Assembly (NCBI GenBank): GCA_035772405.1
Contig: JAYKKM010000122.1
Coordinates: 3,041,001-3,105,000, forward strand
Reading direction: 5' to 3'
DNA length: 64,000 nucleotides
Source of the DNA: Chrysogorgia sp. JL179-B06
Taxonomy: Eukaryota > Cnidaria > Anthozoa > Scleralcyonacea > Chrysogorgiidae
In this document: positions 59,606 to 64,000 of the stretch, one piece after another
Numbering within the stretch: position 1 is the first letter of the stretch
Layout: every line of letters starts with the position of its first letter
The notes under the pieces: generated by a model
Database searches by the model: none
The model's input: the letters and a program-made list of their open reading frames with translations, nothing else
What the model was told of the DNA's origin: nothing
Program-made: the position numbers and the translations under genes

Positions 59606-59693
59606 ATATGTGTTAAGAATCAAGTTTCTTCCTGAGGATCTCAAGAGTTTTTATCAAAAGGACAAGGCTAGCTTTTTCTTTTTATATGATCAG
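59606..59693 (+). CDS. ptk2: Focal adhesion kinase, exon 3 (FERM F2)
   Basis: An 88-bp exon, acceptor AAATATAG, donor GTAAAT, phase 2 in and phase 0 out. It encodes YVLRIKFLPEDLKSFYQKDK, then ASFFFLYDQ, matching the FAK FERM stretch YELRIRYLPKGF...FFYQQ. The split Arg codon with exon 2 fits exactly. Confidence 0.9.
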
Positions 59694-59802
59694 GTAAATT
59701 TTTGTTTTTATTGTATTACAATGGTATAAGGGATAAGGTGATATCAGTTTTATCACTCGAGGACGATATCAAATAATTTCCCAACGCAACCAGGTGATAA
59801 AT

Positions 59803-60299
59803 CAGACATAGTATGACGCTGCTCTGGCTTTAAAAAGTTTTTTGAACTTAAAAGTTACTGTCCATGACCCAACATTTCGACACTCCAATCTAGTGTCTTC
59901 ATCAGGGGTGATCGTTGTAAAGTTAGGGTCCCTATTGACGACGTTATCTATTAACAAGATGGAAATAAGCTTCTGGTAATAAACCACCGTCATCGCGATT
60001 CAATGGGGCGTGGGTGCTATTGATGTTGTCTGGAGGCTTGGCATATCAATAGCGCCCACGCCCCATTGAATCGCGTTGACAGTGGTTTATTACCAGAAGC
60101 TTATTTGCATCTTGTTAATAGATATAATGTCATCATCAGTTCTATGAGGGTATAAATAGAGACCCTAACTTTACAAAGATCACCCCTGATGAAGACACTA
60201 GACTGGAGTGTCAAACGTTGGGTCATGGACAGTAAGTTTTAAAGTTACGTTCAAAAAACTTTTTAAAGCCAGACCCAGAGTAGCATCAAACTATGTCTG
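59803..60299. repeat. Foldback element, about 500 bp
   Basis: Arms of about 220 bases. CAGACATAGTATGACGCTGC, CATGACCCAACATTTCGACA, CTTCATCAGGGGTGATC and GCGATTCAATGGGGCGTGGG on the left are all mirrored on the right. The arms differ by point changes and small indels. It is not recently made. Confidence 0.9.
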
Positions 60300-60406
60300 A
60301 CGATATCATAATTGTCACAACTAGTGAGCGCACCAACAGGGGCAATTATGATATAGTACCGAGAGGGATGAAACTGATATCACCGAGTCGCGAGTGTGAT
60401 AACCTT

Positions 60407-60536
60407 TTTATCACATACTAGTGCCTTTATCAGGGTGATAAACAGTGGGAAATAAAAACGATATATCGTCCCTAGGGACATATCGTTTTTATCACCTGCT
60501 GTTATCAACCTGATAAAGGCACTAGTATGTGATAAA
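60407..60536. repeat. Foldback element, about 130 bp
   Basis: TTTATCACATACTAGTGCCT is mirrored at the right end, with an inner pair AAAACGATATATCGTCCC / GGGACATATCGTTTT at the centre. Confidence 0.9.
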
Positions 60537-61142
60537 TATATATATACATACGATGTCTCTTGAACTAACCACCACTTTTAGCAGCCAAAACACAAAATAT
60601 ATTATTATATTTATCATGTCAGTAACAACTCTTTTAAAACTGCCGTTATGTAAATGAAATACAAGAGAAGTGTTTGTTTTTACAGTCAACAAGCAATAAT
60701 TTTTAATGCATGCAAATACAGGATGTCTCAGCTTTAACTACACGCTTGCAGTTTTACCGTTTGATAATATTGCCTTGCTTACTTTCATATCTATGATAAA
60801 AATCCTGTCCGGTATTGTATTCTCGACAATCCCAAGCCCTTAACAATTAAAACTGTAGAGGAAATGTTTTTAATTCTACAAAAAAACTTGGAGTAATATT
60901 CATCTGTTACTGCCATCTTGTTATAGGTTAAATTTGGTACAGTTGTTGGCCATTAAACAATTTTATATATTGTAGAAACTTTAACATTTAGTACACACTT
61001 GAAAATTATCGAAAACCAGGGGTCATTGGCTTAAATTATATTTTTGTTCCCATCTTTGCCTGTTATGCAAGATTGCTATTATGCAATAACTTTGTGAATA
61101 CAAATCAGTGTTATAAACTTATAATGTTGTATACATCATTAT

Positions 61143-61679
61143 TTAAAGGGAAATGGCAATAAAAATTTTCTTTGTCTCATTTGAAAGAACATTTAAAATA
61201 ATATATGAAGACCTTTTAAAATTTCCCCATAACTTCCTTAATTTTTGAAATATCTGTGAACAAAAATATCTGCAATCCGCCATCTTGTTTTACAATTAGA
61301 TCTAATTAAGTGACGTCAAAACCAGGGTAAACATTCTAAAAGTTGTAAATAATTGCCCAAATATCAGTGGAATGCGTTCAAATAGATTGCTAGTTCACTT
61401 AAAAGTATACAACACCCAAAACAACTACGATTTAGCATCTATAATGACTCGATAATTGCTGATATAAAAAACATTTCTACCCTGGTTGTGACGTCACGCA
61501 TATCCAAGGGTGGTTATGCATATCCAAGATGGCGGAATGTTCAATGTTCTTTGTTAAAAAGAAGTGAAATATTTACAGAACCAAGAACGATATGGAAAAT
61601 CTGTAAAAGGTCTTGATATATCATTTTAAAAGTTCTTTCAAATAAGATAAACTTAATTTTTATTGCCATTTCCCTTTAA
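61143..61679. repeat. Foldback element, about 540 bp
   Basis: TTTAAAGGGAAATGGCAATA with AAAATT at the left is mirrored at the right end. Inner pairs include TTTGAAAGAAC, AACCAGGGTAAACA and ACGTCA. Related in sequence to the foldback at 24459-24943. Confidence 0.85.
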
Positions 61680-61689
61680 GGTTTTTTTA

Positions 61690-63355
61690 CACTTTTGCTC
61701 TTTACTCTTTTGCTCTTTACTTTTTTTGCTCTTTACTCTTTTTATTCTTTTTTCTCTTTACTCCTTTGCTCTTTACTCTTTTACTCTTTACTATTTTGCT
61801 CTTTACTATTTTACTCTTTACTATTTTGCTCTTTACTATTTTACTCTTTACTCTTTTGCTCTTTACTCTTTTGCTCTTTACTATTTTACTCTTTACTATT
61901 TTACTCTTTACTATTTTACTCTTTACTATTTTACTCTTTACTATTTTACTCTTTACTATTTTGCTCTTTACTATTTTGCTCTTTGCTATTTTACTCTTTA
62001 CTATTTTACTATTTACTATTTTACTCTTTACTATTTTACTCTTTGCTATTTTACTCTTTACTATTTTGCTCTTTACTATTTTGCTCTTTACTCTTTTGCT
62101 CTTTACTATTTTGCTCTTTACTATTTTACTATTTACTATTTTACTCTTTACTCTTTTACTCTTTACTATTTTGCTCTTTACTATTTTACTCTTTACTCTT
62201 TTACTCTTTACTCTTTACTATTTTACTCTTTACTCTTTACTATTTTGCTCTTTACTCTTTATTTTTTTGCTCTTTGCTCTTTACTAATTTACTCTTTACT
62301 ATTTTACTCTTTACTCTTTTGCTCTTTACTATTTTGCTCTTTACTCTTTTGCTCTTTACTAATTTACTCTTTACTATTTTACTCTTTACTCTTTTACTCT
62401 TTACTATTTTGCTCTTTACTCTTTTGCTCTTTACTAATTTACTCTTTACTATTTTACTCTTTACTCTTTTGCTCTTTACTATTTTGCTCTTTACTCTTTT
62501 GCTCTTTACTAATTTACTCTTTACTATTTTACTCTTTACTCTTTTACTCTTTACTATTTTGCTCTTTACTCTTTTGCTCTTTACTAATTTACTCTTTACT
62601 ATTTTACTCTTTACTCTTTTGCTCTTTACTATTTTGCTCTTTACTCTTTTGCTCTTTACTAATTTACTCTTTACTATTTTACTATTTACTCTTTTGCTCT
62701 TTACTATTTTGCTCTTTACTCTTTTGCTCTTTACTAATTTACTCTTTACTATTTTACTCTTTACTATTTTGCTCTTTACTCTTTTGCTCTTTACTAATTT
62801 ACTCTTTACTATTTTACTCTTTACTCTTTTACTCTTTACTCTTTTGCTCTTTACTAATTTACTCTTTACTATTTTTCTCTTTACTCTTTTGCTCTTTACT
62901 CTTTTGCTCTTTACTATTTTGCTCTTTACTATTTTGCTCTTTACTCTTTATTTTTTTGCTCTTTGCTCTTTACTAATTTACTCTTTACTATTTTACTCTT
63001 TACTCTTTTGCTCTTTACTCTTTTGCTCTTTACTAATTTACTCTTTACTATTTTGCTCTTTACTCTTTTGCTCTTTACTCTTTTGCTCTTTACTCTTTAC
63101 TATTTTGCTCTTTACTCTTTACTCTTTACTAATTTACTCTTTACTATTTTACTCTTTACTATTTTACTCTTTACTATTTTGCTCTTTACTCTTTTGCTCT
63201 TTACTCTTTATTTTTTTGCTCTTTACTCTTTTGCTCTTTACTCGTTTGCTCTTTATTTTTTTGTGCTTCACTATTTTGCTCTTTACTCTTTTGTTCTTTA
63301 TTTTTTTGCTCTTTACTCTTTTGCTTTTTACTTTTTTGCTCTTTACTCGCACAAG
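61690..63355. repeat. CTTTACT(A/C)TTTTGCT minisatellite, 1.7 kb
   Basis: About 110 units of a 15-bp motif (CTCTTTACTATTTTG and variants), with higher-order blocks of about 60-120 bp that include TAATTTACT. It is pyrimidine-rich on the sense strand and ends about 40 bases before FAK exon 4. Because 15 is a multiple of three and the unit lacks stops, frames of several hundred Leu/Phe/Tyr-rich codons stay open. They are not genes. Confidence 0.97.
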
Positions 63356-63395
63356 ACTGACTGTAAATACAATTGATTTTCATTATTTTTTACAG

Positions 63396-63475
63396 ATTAA
63401 AAATGATTACTTGACACGTGTTGCAGAGAAGGCAGATCAGGACATTGCCTTTAGGTTAGGAGCTTTGGAAATGAG
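63396..63475 (+). CDS. ptk2: Focal adhesion kinase, exon 4 (FERM F2)
   Basis: An 80-bp exon, acceptor TTTTTTACAG, donor GTAAAC, phase 0 in and phase 2 out. It encodes IKNDYLTRVAEKADQDIAFR, then LGALEMR. It matches the FAK segment VKSDYMLEIADQVDQ and LKLGCLEIRR. The rest of the gene lies beyond the window. Confidence 0.9.
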
Positions 63476-63719
63476 GTAAACTCCCAAGATTAATTTGCGC
63501 TATGTTTTTGTTTGTTCCTGGAAATTTGTGATTTGATGTCTTATGAAAACACCTTTATATAAGTCCAATATCCTTTATGTAATTTGATTCTCAGGTGATA
63601 CATGTTCTCCCCATAGTGTAGTAATGCACAAGGGCATATTATAGCATTATAGTATGGTACCGTAAATGTATTTGAAAAACATTCATACTCACTTACCGTA
63701 TATCGCGGAGTATAAGTTG
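63476..63719 (+). other. Start of FAK intron 4
   Basis: No further feature recognised. GTATAAGTTGACCCC near 63710 marks the edge of the satellite. Confidence 0.5.
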
Positions 63720-64000
63720 ACCCCTTCCCAGTGGGAAAAAGACGTCGATTCAACGTTTTCGATTTGACGTTGAAAAAAGGTTGAAAACGCAAATTGGATC
63801 GACGTTGTTTTCACGACGTCGAAACAACGTCGTTGAACGACGTGAAATCGACGTCGATTCAACGTCAATTCGACGTCGATTCAACGTCGCTCTTCGACGT
63901 CGATTTGACGTTGAAAAAAGGTTGAAAACGCAAATTGGATCGACGTTGTTTTCACGACGTCGAAACAACGTCATTGAACGACGTGAAATCGACGTCGATT
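63720..64000. repeat. ACGTCGATTCAACGTCG satellite, 141-bp period
   Basis: GACGTTGAAAAAAGG occurs at 63766 and again at 63907. Between them are dense sub-repeats of (A/G)ACGTCGATT and CAACGTCG, many of them palindromic (GACGTC). It continues off the window. The Arg-rich minus-strand frame is an artefact. Confidence 0.9.

Larger units (their letters stand above)
59694..63395 (+). other. FAK intron 3, filled with repeats
   Basis: Holds two foldbacks (59803-60299 and 60407-60536), a third (61143-61679) and the minisatellite 61690-63355. The stretch 60540-61140 shows nothing recognisable. Confidence 0.7.

Noticed and set aside
61663..63479. Very long open frames (437 and 594 codons) in the plus strand
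   Set aside because: They are the translation of a 15-bp minisatellite in different frames (Leu/Phe/Tyr only). The longest merely runs into FAK exon 4.
1..64000. CRISPR arrays, rRNA genes or bacterial operons
   Set aside because: No regularly spaced repeats with unique spacers and no rRNA-like sequence. The gene structure is eukaryotic throughout.

Overview
This window is animal nuclear DNA, most likely from a cnidarian (anthozoan-like). It has spliced genes with short phase-matched exons, many truncated retroelements and foldback (MITE-like) repeats, fibrinogen-domain proteins of a kind common in cnidarians, and an almost complete Polinton/Maverick (adintovirus-like) element. No bacterial operons, rRNA genes or CRISPR arrays are present. 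The taxon is an inference from element and gene families, not a search result.

Layout. 1-7.8 kb: a nest of non-LTR retrotransposons. A CR1-like LINE (+) sits inside an R2/NeSL-type LINE (-) that carries a restriction-like endonuclease, and that LINE appears to sit inside another copy of its own family. 7.8-9.8 kb: tRNA-derived foldback repeats and a decayed Penelope-like element (RT plus GIY-YIG). 8.4-21.1 kb: exons of two tandem (+) fibrinogen-related genes, EGF + fibrinogen and PAN/apple + EGF + fibrinogen, separated by repeat-rich DNA. 21.8-48.6 kb: a (-) strand gene whose exons encode signal peptide, extracellular region, one Ig domain, one transmembrane helix and a death domain. All six exons join in compatible reading phase. 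An 18,192-bp Polinton lies in one of its introns. 48.6-53 kb: purine-rich repeat, hAT-like element, BEL/Pao retroelement remnant containing a Mutator-like MITE. 53.9-63.5 kb: (+) strand 5' exons of a focal adhesion kinase (FAK/PTK2) gene, encoding the start of its FERM domain. Its introns hold a hAT MITE, foldbacks and a 1.7-kb minisatellite. 63.7 kb to the end: a 141-bp-period satellite.

The Polinton (28,078-46,269) has 666-bp nearly identical terminal inverted repeats and a perfect 6-bp target duplication (TATTAT), so the insertion looks recent. Its left half is read on (-): an end gene of unknown function, packaging ATPase, major capsid protein, two paralogous membrane-anchored proteins, integrase with chromodomain, and a penton-like minor capsid protein. 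Its right half is mostly (+): probable virion proteins, a fiber-like protein, a myristoylation-signal protein, a Bro-N/VRR-NUC/zinc-finger fusion, small membrane proteins, a zinc-ribbon protein and protein-primed DNA polymerase B. A thymidine kinase and a small unknown gene run on (-) in between. Capsid, packaging, integration, replication and nucleotide-salvage functions are therefore all present. The polymerase and one virion gene carry apparent frame breaks, and no adenovirus-type protease was recognised.

The most interesting items are the thymidine kinase and Bro-N/nuclease/zinc-finger cargo, the shared C-terminal tail that the inverted repeats give to two unrelated proteins, the duplication that copied a piece of the integrase gene, the interrupted Ig/death-domain receptor gene, and an inverted duplicate of the FAK exon 1/intron 1 junction.
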